A stretch of 64,000 bases of DNA from Luidia sarsii (taxonomy: Eukaryota; Echinodermata; Asteroidea; Paxillosida; Luidiidae), in contig OX465102.1 in NCBI GenBank assembly GCA_949987565.1, forward strand, positions 21,807,692 to 21,871,691, in the 5' to 3' direction. The notes under the pieces were generated by a model, which searched no databases, was not told where the DNA came from, and saw only the letters and a program-made list of their open reading frames with translations. The position numbers and the translations under genes are program-made. Below are positions 32,803 through 44,094 of the stretch, piece by piece; within the stretch, counting starts at the first letter, position 1, and every line of letters starts with the position of its first letter.

Positions 32803-33089
32803 ACGCCCTCTCTCTCTTTCTCCCTCTCCCCCTCTCTCTTTATCTCCCCCTCTCTCTCTCCGTCTCTCCCTCGCTCTCCCTCTCTTTATCTCTATCCCCT
32901 CTCCCGCATCCCCTCTCTCTTCCTCTCTCCCTCGCTCTCCCCCTCTCTCTCTCCCTCCTTCCCTCTCTCCCCCCTCTCTCTCTCTCTTTCTCTCTCTCCC
33001 TCTCTCTCCCCGTATATCTTCCCCCCTCTCTCTCTCTCTGTCTCTCTGTCTCTCTGTCTCTCTGTCTCTCTCTCTCCCACTCTCCCTCC

Positions 33090-33120
<31 letters not shown>

Positions 33121-33140
33121 CCTGTCTCCTATCTCTTTCT
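32803..33140. repeat. Polypyrimidine (CT)n tract
   Basis: CTCTCTCTCC and CTGTCTCT repeats. Ser/Leu/Pro frames are open in several phases. Confidence 0.95.
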
Positions 33141-34966
33141 TTTATTCTAACTATACCTATTCACGGACCTTCACCTTGAGCCAAAGGCGGGAAACCTAAG
33201 ACAGTATCTCCCCCAAGGGGGGGGGGGGGAGTTCAGTCTGGCGGACAGTGGAATACCCTCCCGGAGGCAAGCAGGGTGGGAAAGGGAAGGGAAGAGCAAG
33301 GCTGGCGGGCCTGGTTCCCGCCTCGCCAATGACCACAATCTCGCCTCAGCGGCAATCAGGTCGATGGAGACGAGCACGCGTTGGGTATACCCTGTGGGGA
33401 ACGGATCGCCCAGCACACCTTTCACCACCGACCCTCCCCTATGTAATCAACCCCCGTCGGCCGCCATCGATCCGATCCAACATTGAATGAGACCGAGCAA
33501 GAGAAAAGAGAAGTAAAATAAAATCGCAGAATGAGTTACGGGAGAATCCGCGGAGGACAAGAGAGCGTGAAACCATGCCTTATACCCTAAACTTGTTCCA
33601 CTTCCTGTCTTTGAATGGTTCCATTGGTGAGTAAGTTTTTTTTTTCTTGCCCGTTCACAATAAAACGAAACACGAACAGAGGCCCGTCTATTGTATATCG
33701 TGAGAAACATTATCGTTTCGGGTGAATGGTTGTGGTTCAGCTTACTGCCGGCGCGTGCTTCATCGGTCGAACGGGGCATTTTTAGCCCTGACAAAGCAGA
33801 GGAAAACCTCCTTCAGAAGACACCCAAGGAGTTTTCGCCATTCGACATCACCGCTGTCTCTTTGCATCCCCCATATCTTTTTGTTTTCTTCTCAGAACGA
33901 AGGAAGACAGTATACAAAATGGACGTGACATTTTGCCGATTTTTTTTTTTTGCGCTTTCCGTCGAGAGCCGGGCGTCTCAAGACAAGATGAGCTCTTGTT
34001 ATCAACACAGCTATACGTTTTAAATCCGGCTGTTATGACAAGGTACTGGCTATCTCCTTTCAACCCGACGGCGGAAGTAGGAACACAACATTTATACCAG
34101 GGAGAGTGTTTCTACTCCCCGGGTACCAGATAAACAAGTTTTACTTTTTTTCATTAATTTCTCTCGTGATCCCAAGATCGTGTTCTCTTTCTCATGTTTT
34201 TTTTCTCTGGTATATGCAAAACTTAGCTAGCCCACACACGTCCAAAGAAATACGATCTTGATTCGACCGGATTTACAAGGTCAGAATAAGGTACACCATG
34301 CTTGCACGAAAAGGAGAAGGGAGTACTTCCTCGGTTGTGCCCTTTTTTACCCCTTGTGGCTTATTGATGGTGTGCAAAATGTTGCCTACACCCGCAAAGT
34401 CTGTATTCAACCAAGCAGATGGCCAAAGCCATCTTGCTAGCCAAATCTTGCTCAAGGGCGAGCAATCAACAAGAGTGAAAATCGACAGATACCAAAACAA
34501 AAATGAGAAAAAAAACCTTCTTTTTGGACCGTGATCTGCCCTGTAGTCCCGGAGATGCACATTTCAAGAGCAAATTGATGAACGCAGGTTGAAGGCAACA
34601 GTCACGCCGGAGGTAGCCTTGTAAAAGTCAACCGCTTCCCCCAGCCCCCACCCCGATGCCTTTTGCGTGAGGTTCCGGAGAAGCACGGCTCTCGGAGTCA
34701 TCCATCCAACTCCGCGGACAGGCTCTGCGATCAAGCCGCCCTATGAGGCCTGCAGACCACACCAGCAACAGACTGATCGCTGTGACATTAAGAGTTGGCT
34801 GTTTGAATGTCAAACGGATAGCTCACTGTCTGAGGAGAGTATAATATATAGGAAGACATCAAAATCTCTCAACTTACAGACAGCGAGGTGGTAGTGAAGG
34901 GAGGGGACGCCAAGTTTGTATATCCTATCTGTGATAGATTACGTTTTGTTTTATCAACGTCTCTTT
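33141..34966. other. Unassigned intergenic sequence
   Basis: No recognisable exon. G13 near 33218. Short frames on both strands at 33447-34027 and 34258-34560 match nothing known. Confidence 0.4.
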
Positions 34967-35065
34967 CTTTCTTTCTCTCTCTCTCTGTGTCTCTCTCCTC
35001 CTGTCCCTTCCCCTCTCTCTGTATCTGTAACCTCCTCTCCCTCCCCTGTATCTCTCTTCAGTTCC
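34967..35065. repeat. Short polypyrimidine tract
   Basis: CT-rich, directly upstream of the PLE-end array. Confidence 0.85.
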
Positions 35066-35087
35066 CTCTATAATTTTGTTAAAGATT

Positions 35088-35850
35088 GTTGCAAACTGCT
35101 CACTGACTAAGATGACCTGTAATACATAAAGAGGGTCTGACGTTTCTATCCTAGCAGGACCTTATGTTTCTATCCTAGCAGGACCTTACGTTTCCATCCT
35201 AGCAGGACCGTACATTTCCACCCTAGCAGGACCTTAAGTTTCTATCCTAGCAGGACCTTACGTTTCGATCCTAGCAGGACCTTACGTTTCCACCCTAGCA
35301 GGACCGTACATGTCCACCCTAGCAGGACCTTAAGTTTCGATCCTAGCAGGACCTTACGTTTCGATCCTAGCAGGACCTTACGTTTCCATCCTAGCAGGAC
35401 CTTACGTTTCCATCCTAGCAGGACCTTACGTTTCGATCCTAGCAGGACCTTACGTTTCTATCCTAGCAGGACCTTACGTTTCCACTCTAGCAGGACCTTA
35501 CGTTTCGATCCTAGCAGGACCTTACGTTTCGATCCTAGCAGGACCTTACGTTTCTATCCTAGCAGGACCTTACGTTTCCACCCAAGCAGGACCTTTAGTT
35601 TCCACCCTAGCAGGACCTTACGTTTCTACCCTAGCAGGACCTTACGTTTCGATCCTAGCAGGACCTTACGTTTCGATCCTAGCAGGACCTTACGTTTCCA
35701 CCCTAGCAGGACCTTACGTTTCGATCCTAGCAGGACCGTACGTTTCTATCCTAGCAGGACCGTACGTTTCGATCCTAGCAGGACCGTACATTTCGATACG
35801 TTTCTCCTTTGGGTGGTAACGTCAAGCCCTCTAACTCTTGTAATTTGCAT
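35088..35850. mobile_element. Paired inverted PLE ends, locus B, with satellite core
   Basis: The left side runs GTTGCAAACTGCTCACTGAC to GGGTCTGACGTTTC (an antisense PLE terminus). The right side runs ACGTCAAGCCCTCTAACTC (a sense terminus, compare CGTCAGGCCCTCTAAC at 40709). Between them lies a 27-unit, 24-bp array made of the terminal hairpin. The arrangement parallels loci A and C. Confidence 0.8.
35137..35797. repeat. 24-bp satellite of the PLE terminal motif, 27 units
   Basis: Each unit contains CCTAGCAGGACC, then TTACGTTTC, then a variable dinucleotide before the next CC. The period is 24 bp with no indels across about 650 bp. Unit variants are mainly CGAT, CTAT, CCAT or CCAC before CC, and TTACG versus GTACG/GTACA. 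On the minus strand each unit is GGTCCTGC-TAGGATCGAAACGT, the PLE hairpin followed by GAAAC. Confidence 0.97.
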
Positions 35851-37710
35851 TCAGCACGTTGTGTTCATGGTTGAGAGCTGTCTCTGAGCTGCTTTACGTG
35901 ACATACCCGTGCATCCAGGGGCTATTGGTAAGAAAGAAAGAAAGAAAATAAGAACATTCTGAAGGATTATGACAGTCAGTCCCTTGTGAGGGCAAGAGAG
36001 ATGCACGGAACAAACCAGAGAGGGCGTGCGAGCTGCGTACAGCGCCCTGGGGGATGCACACCCTAGATCCGTCAGGGAATAAAAAAAGAAAACGAAGAAG
36101 ACGAAGAAGCAACAATGGCCAGCTCATTCGAAGCTGTATCAATTCGTGTCCCCATCTCTCGTAGATCGTTGAATTACATAGCACTTGTCACGAGAGCGAA
36201 ATGGGTCGAGATATTCTTGTTAAAACGTTCGTGACAGATTGCCAACAAGAGGCAGACGGACGGTGCAATGCCGTATATATGCGACGTGCATGCAAGAAGC
36301 TTCATCAAAGCGAGCTACACAGAGGGGAAAAGTAAATTACTTGGTCTGGATAGAGTATACCTACGCTGATTAGACACTTGCAAAACGTATGTCAGGAATT
36401 CTTCACGGCTTCCCAATTACGATCGCCTACGGGCATCTTTTGCGGGGTAAAAATGTCAGTGGTGTCTGGTTAGAATGGCGCGGTCGGAGATAGGTGGTTG
36501 GTATCCGCACACTGATTTATTCTCTGCTTCCCGAGCAATGTTTTTCGGACATTCTACTGCAAATTGACTTTTTTTCCCCTCCAGTGACATCGGAATTGCG
36601 TTGAGAAAAAACAAATTATGAGAGCCACTTGGAATCTAAAGTTTCAGACTTTCTCAAAGTTCTGCGTATATAGTTTCAGAAAACCAAATCTATCACTATT
36701 TGATCTACTTACCAAAAAACAAAACACGAAACTGCTTTTTGTAAATTAATTCATACGGTGACAGTATATTACGGTCATATTTACACTTTGATGCACTGAT
36801 ACTATATCTGGACCTTTCTGAAAAGCACGATTACATGGGTGTGATCTCCAGTTTCTGCTTATTTTGACTATGTCTATGTAAGGTCTAAGAACATAACATA
36901 CACGGTATCCATTTTGGACGGGGCCAGTCACCTGCAGACGAAGCTGACGTCCCATATCTAATACACATTCTGTTTCCCAATGTCATGTTCTTACTTCCTA
37001 TAGTACCCCACCCTACATTTTCTTCGTCATCTGGCGGTAGTAGAACGTCTTAGGGCGACGGTAGCTGCCCGTAATGATCTCTGCGGAGTCTTGCCAGAGC
37101 GTGTCGATTTAATTCCTCCCTATTCTTTAAGACGTCTAGCCCAACCACACCAGGCCACTTTGGGGTTATATTCCCAACGGGAAGACAGGATCAACGCCTG
37201 CAATTGGCACCCTGGTTCGACCAATCGCTTTCCCTTCTCCCCGAACTCCTTTGGTACCAGCCTCTTCGATTTGACCTACATGTCTCAACCTCACCCATCT
37301 CCCCTCCCTCATCTAAACGCCCACATTTCAGCACCATACATGCGGCTCTTTTGGTACGAAGCTTCGCTGACGCTAAACCTAACCCGGATCGCTCCCGCTT
37401 CGGGATGCACCGTGTGAGATATTCGCTGTGGGAATATCTCCGGCCCGTGTATAGTGATCAGTGCACCATGAGTGTCCGCACCGTCAGTTTAGCGTTTAGA
37501 ACTACTGCTCACCACGCGATACAATTGAGACCCGACTCAGCCTATAGACTCAGTAGCAAAGGATTCGACAGTTCAATATAGACCCGCGATCCCCGAATGA
37601 ATATGCGACCCTGATACACACTAAGAACTACGAGCTGCCGAATATCCCTTCCATGTAACTCATGCCAGTCGGAACCGTGACGGATTGTACATGAATCGAG
37701 TGCGATAGGC
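35851..37710. other. Unassigned intergenic sequence
   Basis: A frame at 37091-37417 and its +1 neighbour at 37204-37581 are Pro/Ser/Leu-rich and could be a decayed LINE C-terminus, but no diagnostic motif is present. GAAA repeats lie at 35931-35947. Confidence 0.35.
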
Positions 37711-38520
37711 TTAAGGGGCCACTACATTTTGTTCGATGTTTTGGGTGGTTGGGTGAAGGAAATAGATTAAAACTCGAAATTCACTTTTCACATTTTAGAA
37801 TTTCGGACTTGTCTTTTTTTACATATCGTACGCGCCGCGACAGATTGACCCAGCCAACTTCATTATCAGCCACCGTCTATAAAACTGAATTGCGTTCTGA
37901 TAGACTTGTACATGTTTTTTGATTAATGTGAAATTCATGTACATTTTGCAAGAGAGCAAACTCACTCTTTTGGTAGTCAAAATTAGGGGTGGGTGGGAGT
38001 GGGTAAAAAAAAAATGGAATTTTTTTTTTCGAAATTTCAGAAACATATGTGACCCAGCACAGCGACATGAGGAATATCCCACCAACACACTTTTCGAGTA
38101 AACAACGCCTGAAGTCAAAGTATCTTCTCAATTCGATAAAAAGAATGTTAATGTATTGGAGGATATCATGGCCTAAGGATTTTTCCGAAATCCGTCTCTA
38201 AATGTTGAACAAAACGAGGATTTCGGGGGAGTGTTTGTGTACTGTTTCCAGGAAAATGTAAAGTTCTTGCCTTTTTGAATGGCCGCCTTCGAGGAGTTAG
38301 ACTGGTGCTGCTATATTGTGTCTGGTACTAAATGAACGAGTGAAGTCCCCTTGTACTATTTACAACAATGTTCACACGGAAATAATTTTGATATCATTTG
38401 AAAATGGTAAACTCTTTCACATCATTAGAAAATCTAAAAATCTAAAAATCTCAAAAGTGGGGGTTATTCTTCATTATGCTGTGCCGGGTCACATATTGAT
38501 TTTTTTTAGTGTCCCCTAAG
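37711..38520 (-). mobile_element. MITE family 2, copy 2, carrying a nested family 1 MITE
   Basis: The left end TTAAGGGGCCACTAC and the right end AGTGTCCCCTAAG form the inverted termini. The interior is in reverse orientation to the copy at 24572. A complete family 1 MITE (38048-38493) sits near the right terminus; removing it joins AAATTTCAGAAACA to TTGATTTTTTT as in copy 1. Confidence 0.85.
38048..38493 (+). mobile_element. TA-type MITE family 1, copy B (nested, complete)
   Basis: 446 bp, from TGTGACCCAGCACAGCG to GCTGTGCCGGGTCACA, flanked by TA on both sides (38046-38047 and 38494-38495). TA target duplication points to a Tc1/mariner-type transposase acting in trans. There is no coding capacity. 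Confidence 0.92.
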
Positions 38521-38979
38521 GCTACCCGAAAGAGGTTTTTAGTGAGCCTCAAACACTCCAGAGAAAAACAAGGTGCATGCTTCTGTCCGAGCATGGTCAG
38601 CTCAAAGTCCGTCCCTAGGACTGAGTGATGGCCGAAGTGAGGCCGGTTTGCGTTCTCCATCTTTTCCACTCAGAGGCCGCCAAACGATACCCGTACATGT
38701 ACATAAGGGATATTCTGTTATACCTAGAACATTTTCGATTCTTCGCTCGGCTCGTGTCTCGTTACCTTCTCTATGCAACAGTGCGGCCTTGGAGCTGACA
38801 CGTAAACCCCCTTAGAAATATAATATAGGCGGGAGTAAGGAGAACCGAAGTGGAGGTCGGGTATAGGAAGCAGAATATTCATTGACAATGTACAGGGTTA
38901 CTTTCTGCGATTCTTTAAGAATAATCAACAGTTTCTGAATAGTCGTAGCATATTCGGGAATGCAGCATCAAGAGAGGCC
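38521..38979. other. Unassigned sequence
   Basis: I see no assignable feature. Confidence 0.4.
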
Positions 38980-39113
38980 TGCCCTTACTCGACGTGGTAA
39001 ACACTGAATGCTCAGTGCTCTGCACGGTGCCTGATTACAATATTTCAGGCAGCTCGGGCGGGATTCGAACCCGCGACTCCCGAATTCTAGTACGGACGTC
39101 TTATAACATCATG
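38980..39113 (-). mobile_element. tRNA-derived SINE family S, copy 1 (5'-truncated)
   Basis: The minus strand has a B box GGTTCGAATCC preceded by GGAGTCGC and followed by CGCCCGAGCTGCC. A shared body follows (AATATTGTAATCAGGC, CACTGAGCATTCAGTG) and then CGAGTAAGGGC. It matches 45103-45243 but lacks the A box, being cut after GACGTCC. Confidence 0.85.
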
Positions 39114-39177
39114 TTATATCTATGGTATCTGTTTATGTTGATGGGACTTTATAGAGAAGGGCATTTCTCAAAGTGAG

Positions 39178-39238
39178 ACTCTACCATTGAGAAAGGTCCT
39201 GCTAGGATCTAGACGTCAGTCCCTCTCAACATTTGACG
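39178..39238 (+). mobile_element. PLE terminal fragment
   Basis: CCATTGAGAAAGGTCCTGC, then TAGGATCTAGACGTCAGTCCC. GAAA is changed to TAGA, so the motif is decayed. No coding remnant adjoins it. Confidence 0.75.
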
Positions 39239-39885
39239 TCTTAAAGGTTTAATCGTGCCCTTCTCGGCTCAAACCGTGCACACATGGCGGTCCAAACGCT
39301 GCAGACTACCCACCACCTCCCGTTCCAGCCCAGGGCATCGCCCCGTCGGCAAAGCTGATGAGCTGATATCGAGGTGTTCGCCCAGCGTGCATAAGGGCCG
39401 ACCTATTACCGTGACATCGACACTCGGGCTGGGTCGGGCCCGGGACGGCACAGCGGTCGGCTCGGCCGCTCCCCTCCAGTCACTCCACGCGTCCAGTCGG
39501 TCGCCGCGCCAACACCTCCGTCCCTCTCCCCACCTTCCCCATCCCGCTCTTTCGTCCTGCCACGCGTGGCGTTTCATAAAGGGTCTCCTTATCAGGCGTC
39601 TGGGGACCAGACCGGGCCTGACTGCCGCAAGCATTGTAGGGGAGGGGGTATATACGTACCTGGGCAGGGGTCGGCACGGCGCCGATCTGTTATCTTTTAA
39701 CATTGCTCGTGGACGGCCCCACTACCTTAGTGTGTGAGCGGAATTTGTAACGACTTACGAAGCAGCCAAAATATTGTGTCTGCGGAGGGATACTCAACTC
39801 TTCTTCTCAGCAACATCGTGGTAGAAGCAGCTCTTAATTCACCGCATCGACGGATTAAACGGCCAGCTTTCTGCTAACTGTTAAC
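39239..39885. other. GC-rich unique stretch
   Basis: CpG-rich, with open frames on both strands (39255-39737 plus; 39269-39703 minus). Neither encodes a recognisable domain, and both are Arg/Pro/Ser-rich, as expected from base composition. Confidence 0.35.
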
Positions 39886-39894
39886 TATATAAAA

Positions 39895-40797
39895 ACAAAC
39901 TTGTGGATTAAGCGTTTCCGCACTATAACACTGAGTTTACACTTGATCTCGTAACGGAGGATCAGATCCTGTGGTCGCGATCAGCGGTCGCGATCAGATC
40001 CCTGCCGCGTTTACACTTTATCCTAATCCCGCGTGGCATCGATGAAGCGCCGCAATCTCGGGGCAAAGGTTATGTGCACTGTTTACTGATCATGCGCACT
40101 GGAGCACAACGGCAGCCAATACGCGCGAAACTCGACTATGCATACTGTACTGATGTACTCTCGTTGTCAGTGTCAGACCGTATGTGGTGACGTCAGCTTC
40201 CGGGATCTGATCCGGATCTGATCCCGTGTTGCGTTTACACTTGCAAATTGCGGGATCTGAACCGGATCTTATCCTTCCCGAGAGGAGGATCGGATCCCGG
40301 GATCAGGATCTGATCCTGCGTTGCGTTTACTCACGGTCTTGATCCGGATCTGATTCCCCTTGCGGATCTCACCCTCCTTGCGGGATCAAGACAAGTGTAA
40401 ATGCAGCGTTGAACCTCATGGCCTTAATATTCAGGAAGGGAATGACTAATCCTCACTTCATTAACACCTCTTTTCTTCCATCTTTCCTGTGGCTTTCACC
40501 TCTGATCTCCCACCTCCCTCCCGTCCCTTTGATCCTCCCCACCCTTTTATTTGTTTTCCCTAATCTTTCCTCCTTTGGCGTACATCTCCATCCCACTCCC
40601 TTCCCTTTTGTCCTTCCTCCGTCATTGTGTGTCGGGGCTTTCATTCCCCCGACTGTCTGTGTAGGTCCTTGTCACTTTTGCCTTTGAGCACGGTCCTCAA
40701 TTGATCGAAACGTCAGGCCCTCTAACTTTTGAGATTCCTGTATTGCAGGTCATTCTAGTCAGTGAGCAGTTGGCAACAGTTTTTGTATTGACTACTG
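39895..40797 (+). mobile_element. Penelope-like element, copy 7, with exact target duplication and nested MITE
   Basis: TATATAAAA flanks it exactly at 39886-39894 and 40798-40806. It starts in endonuclease codons (TTGTGGATTAAGCGTTTCCG, compare CTGTGGATTAAGCGTCTCCG in copy 1). It is interrupted by a MITE at 39929-40409, resumes with GAACCTCATGGCCTTAATAT, and continues through the 3' UTR to CGAAACGTCAGGCCCTCTAAC and GAGCAGTTGGCAACAG. This is the best-delimited PLE here. It shows that insertion happened with 5' truncation and a 9-bp duplication. Confidence 0.92.
39929..40409. mobile_element. hAT-like MITE family 4, inserted in PLE copy 7
   Basis: The left terminus CACTGAGTTTACACTTG and the right terminus CAAGTGTAAATGCAGCG are inverted. 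Subterminal GCGTTTACACTT and GGATCTGATCC motifs repeat through the interior (about 40008, 40205-40245 and 40290-40350). Termini of the form CA.TG.GTTTACAC with repeated subterminal sites resemble hAT-type non-autonomous elements; a clear 8-bp duplication is not visible. Confidence 0.75.
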
Positions 40798-40806
40798 TAT
40801 ATAAAA

Positions 40807-41763
40807 CGAGGTCTCATCCAAGGTCTCCCTGTCGATCAGAGCCTCCTGCCAGGGCGCCATACATTGACCCAGATGGGCCTGCAGTTGTTTGGTGGAGGCA
40901 CCGATATCTGAGTGGGAATGGAGTGACGGGCTCATGTTTCGTATCCAGGCATCGATCAGACACGGTGGATCGTGTGTGGCATCGCCCCGTAAGGCTTGCT
41001 ATACAGCATATCAGAACACCGCGCTCTTATTAAAGTGTACAATAAAGCTTAGCCAGCCACCCCCCCCCTTTTTTTTAGTAAAGCCCAACGTTTTTTTTTT
41101 TTGGGGGGGACACGTATAATTACACACGTATCTGATTTGTATCAAATTGTACGCCAATGAAACGGATACCTCTATGGTGGTGACACTGTCCTATCGAGTC
41201 GAAGAGTAGATCGTTTAATGGGTTTGCTAAGAAAATAGATCCGCGGGGTCTAATCCTTCCTCACCTATTCGCGATCTTCTTTTTTTCAGGTTGTCTTTCT
41301 GCTTGGTAATAATGTTTCAACCTTTTTTTTTTGTCTGTCTCGAATGACAGCTGGAATTGCGCACGGCCAAAGACAGAGTGTGTTCAGTCATAACAAACGG
41401 ACTGGTGGGAGACCTACACGAAAATAGCCCGTCCATGATAACGTCTGTGGATAGTGGTCTCAATATTGTTCTGCCTGATGCAATGATATGCCATGTACAT
41501 CACAATTGGCAACTGGTGTAGTTAGCAGTTAGAGGGATCCCACAAAAGGCACTCCCTTTATTGTGATTGCAGGAAACTAAATAAAGCAAAAAAACAAACA
41601 AAACAAAAACAAAAACGCGCGAATTGTGTCTGTGACAAGTCCCTGAAAATTGTCACCCGAAAGTTCAATCTTCCAGATGTCTTCCAATTTTGAATGACCT
41701 TATTAGAAGAGGTCCCCTGCTAATTGGAAACTAAAACTCATACACCACTCCACCGCGTTTGTT
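40807..41763. other. Unassigned sequence
   Basis: Homopolymer runs (C8 and T8 near 41060; T/G runs near 41092). Nothing else recognised. Confidence 0.4.
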
Positions 41764-41989
41764 GGAGTAATAGGTTTGCGTTGACACCATGTGAAGTTCT
41801 CTTTTGTGAGTATAATTATGTGGTTCTGAAAAGAACCAGAGGAACTCGACGTTTCGAACAGTGTATTCTGTTCGTTTTCAGGAGACTGAACAGAGTATAT
41901 TGTCGAGTTCCTCCGGTTCTTTTCAACACATACTTCACAGATGAGAACTTTGCATGGTGTAATTGGTGTCACCGCAAACCTATTACTCC
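41764..41989. mobile_element. Paired inverted PLE-type ends, locus D (second family)
   Basis: Both arms read inward as GGAGTAATAGGTTTGCG, TGACACCA, GAAGTTCTC (or AAAGTTCTC), then AAAAGAACC and GAGGAACTCGAC, so about 100 bp is inverted-repeated. The centre holds, on the minus strand, CTGAAAA (41876-41882), a perfect 6-bp stem GAACAG/CTGTTC (41856-41861 / 41868-41873) and GAAACGTCGAG. The termini differ in sequence from the 9-59 kb family but share the hairpin-GAAACGTC layout. Confidence 0.8.
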
Positions 41990-43040
41990 TGCTATTCTCA
42001 CCATAAACAAACCTTCCCATCTCACCGTGTTTTCTCAAACAGATTTTGTAACCCCCTTTTTTGTGCGGCATCCCTGCAAAGTCAAATAGGACGACTTTAA
42101 GTCCTCCGATGCTTCAGATTTCCGAGAAAGTTGAAGCATTAAACCACAGGCTATCAATTGATCGGCCTCCAAAACTTGGTTTGTAAAAAAATATTGCTAG
42201 CCATAGGCCTACACATTAGGACCACCCGAGGTCACCGTGACCGAATTACTGTATGATGAACACAGTCTTGCAGTCTATATTGCAAGGCACTGATATCAGC
42301 ACGGCATCGATAACAGTGGAATACAACCTCTGGGGATAGTCTATTTTAAGATCATTTACCTGACTCCATTTTGATAAAATCAAGTCCATGCATATACTTG
42401 ACCATAATGTATACAGTCTACAAAAAAAATCGTTCGACTTGATCGGATTAACAGCCGTCTATCTGTTATAAAATACACACAGTTTGCCTTGTGCATAATA
42501 ATCCGTTTGCAAAGCACCGGTACCGCCGGGTCTCTTTACAGTATAAGGCTCAGTGAGACTGGATCAAGAATGTTCTGTGGTCTATTGCACAGAGCAATAT
42601 GAGCTATCGTACTCCAGCTCACGATGGTATTGGTCACCGTATAGTTGCCATTGGTCGTGCGGTGTGCCCGCATCGCTCAATGTCGAACGAAAGGATCGCA
42701 ACTTCGTATATAAGGCCCAAGTCATTATGAGTTGGGTGAAATCTACTCCAGTGTTATTGAACGTGCCGTATCTATACCCAGGAAACTGAAATGTTTGTGC
42801 AATATTATTGAGTTACTATACTGTGTACACGGCGTTTACACTTCTCTGGTTTGACATTACCATCCGTTGCTCAAGAGTGAACATGCGACCGTACTGATCC
42901 CAAGGCTATACTGGCCCGTTTAAATTAATCTAAGTATACAGACATTATACGTTTGGTTCACCCCTGCATCGTTACCCGGCAAAGTGCACGCACTTTCAGC
43001 ACGCCCTTGCTTCGGGCGTTAGCACGGGCACCAAGAGTAC
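41990..43040. other. Unassigned sequence
   Basis: I see no assignable feature. Confidence 0.4.
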
Positions 43041-43414
43041 TTAAAGGCCCGATACAACATTGGGAAGATCGGAAAACATCCATGTCCACAGATTTCCCTC
43101 TTATTTACACAGTTTGTAGATGGTTATGACAACATCCTCATGTTGAAAACTTACGGTCTGTGATGCTGTACTTTTCGAGAAATCGTCACCAAAACATCGG
43201 CAAATAGTTTATTACAGTACTCACGAGTAATAACCTACTTCATACACTACAGGCTGGTGCGTAAACCGTTATAATTATTTGTATGTTTCTACTTTCTCAG
43301 ATTACCATTTCAGCTAAAACCTTCCCAGTATTGCTTTTTTGGAGTGTTTGATGGTTTAACACCACAAACTGTGGTAATCTTTTGACCTTTACCAATGTTG
43401 TATAGGGGCTTTAA
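43041..43414. mobile_element. Kolobok-like MITE family 3, copy 2
   Basis: TTAA at both edges (43041-43044; 43411-43414). The inverted termini are AGGCCCGATACAACATTGGG and, on the opposite strand, AGCCCCTATACAACATTGG. The interior matches 51537-51833 except for about 75 extra bp in the middle. Confidence 0.9.
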
Positions 43415-43961
43415 GCTCCGGTAAGGCAGAATAATGCATATATGCCTATATTTAAGAAACTCACAGGAACGTTTCTCAACGGCACATCAGTGTTCACCTT
43501 CCGGGATAGGGACACGTGTATCTAGTTTAACGCGCTAGCGCTTCACCACCTGAGGTATAGCCAGCCACTCTAGACGTTTGATTCTAAAATGGGCAACTAA
43601 TTTGGTAATGTAAAGTGCCAGCCAGAAGCAATTAATCTTTCAACGAATCATAAGTTGCTTGAAGCCAGTGCCTATATTAATATAGGCACTAGCTTGTTTC
43701 GTAATGTTGTCATATAATATTTTCGGTAATGTAATTTTTATTGCTGATAATTAAAGATAACTCTTATACGTATCAAGTCTTATTCTTGCATCTTTGGTTT
43801 TGGTAGATTGATCTTGATGAGTATTTCCTTTTGGAAACTGCATTCACGCGACCAAGTCTCATTTCCACCATGGCAGCCTCTCCTGGGAGAAGAGACCAAC
43901 GTAATGCACACTCTTGGAATGGAAACCAAAGAGGCCATTCGTGGCAAAAAAAGAGAGAAAA
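43415..43961. other. Unassigned sequence
   Basis: A short inverted repeat GCCTATATTAATATAGGC is at 43668. ATACCTCAGGTGG on the minus strand near 43535-43555 vaguely recalls a tRNA A box. Confidence 0.4.
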
Positions 43962-44094
43962 GCCTGCAGTCTGCTTGCCTGCCTGCCTGTCTGCCTACCC
44001 GCCTGCCTGCCTGCCTGCTTGACCGCCTGCCTGCCCTACCTGCATGCCTGCCCTACCTGCCTGCCTGCCTGCCCGCCCACCTGCCTGCCTGCCT
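43962..44094. repeat. (CTGC)n tetranucleotide tract
   Basis: CCTGCCTGCCTG with CTGT, CCGC and CTAC variants. It forms Cys/Leu/Pro-rich spurious frames. Confidence 0.95.

Noticed and set aside
35137..35797. CRISPR array
   Set aside because: There are no unique spacers; the 24-bp units are contiguous, and the context is a eukaryotic PLE.
37091..37581. LINE ORF C-terminus
   Set aside because: Possible from overall feel (frame-shifted, Arg/Leu-rich), but no diagnostic SF-P-I or WN-L motif is present.
39255..39737. 160-codon plus-strand frame in GC-rich DNA
   Set aside because: An antisense frame of 144 codons is equally open, there is no domain, and base composition explains both.
40798..40806. 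TATATAAAA as a TATA box
   Set aside because: It is matched exactly at 39886-39894 on the other side of a PLE insertion, so it is better explained as the target-site duplication.
43525..43560. tRNA-like A box on the minus strand (ATACCTCAGGTGG)
   Set aside because: The invariant G of the A box is changed and no B box follows at the right distance.
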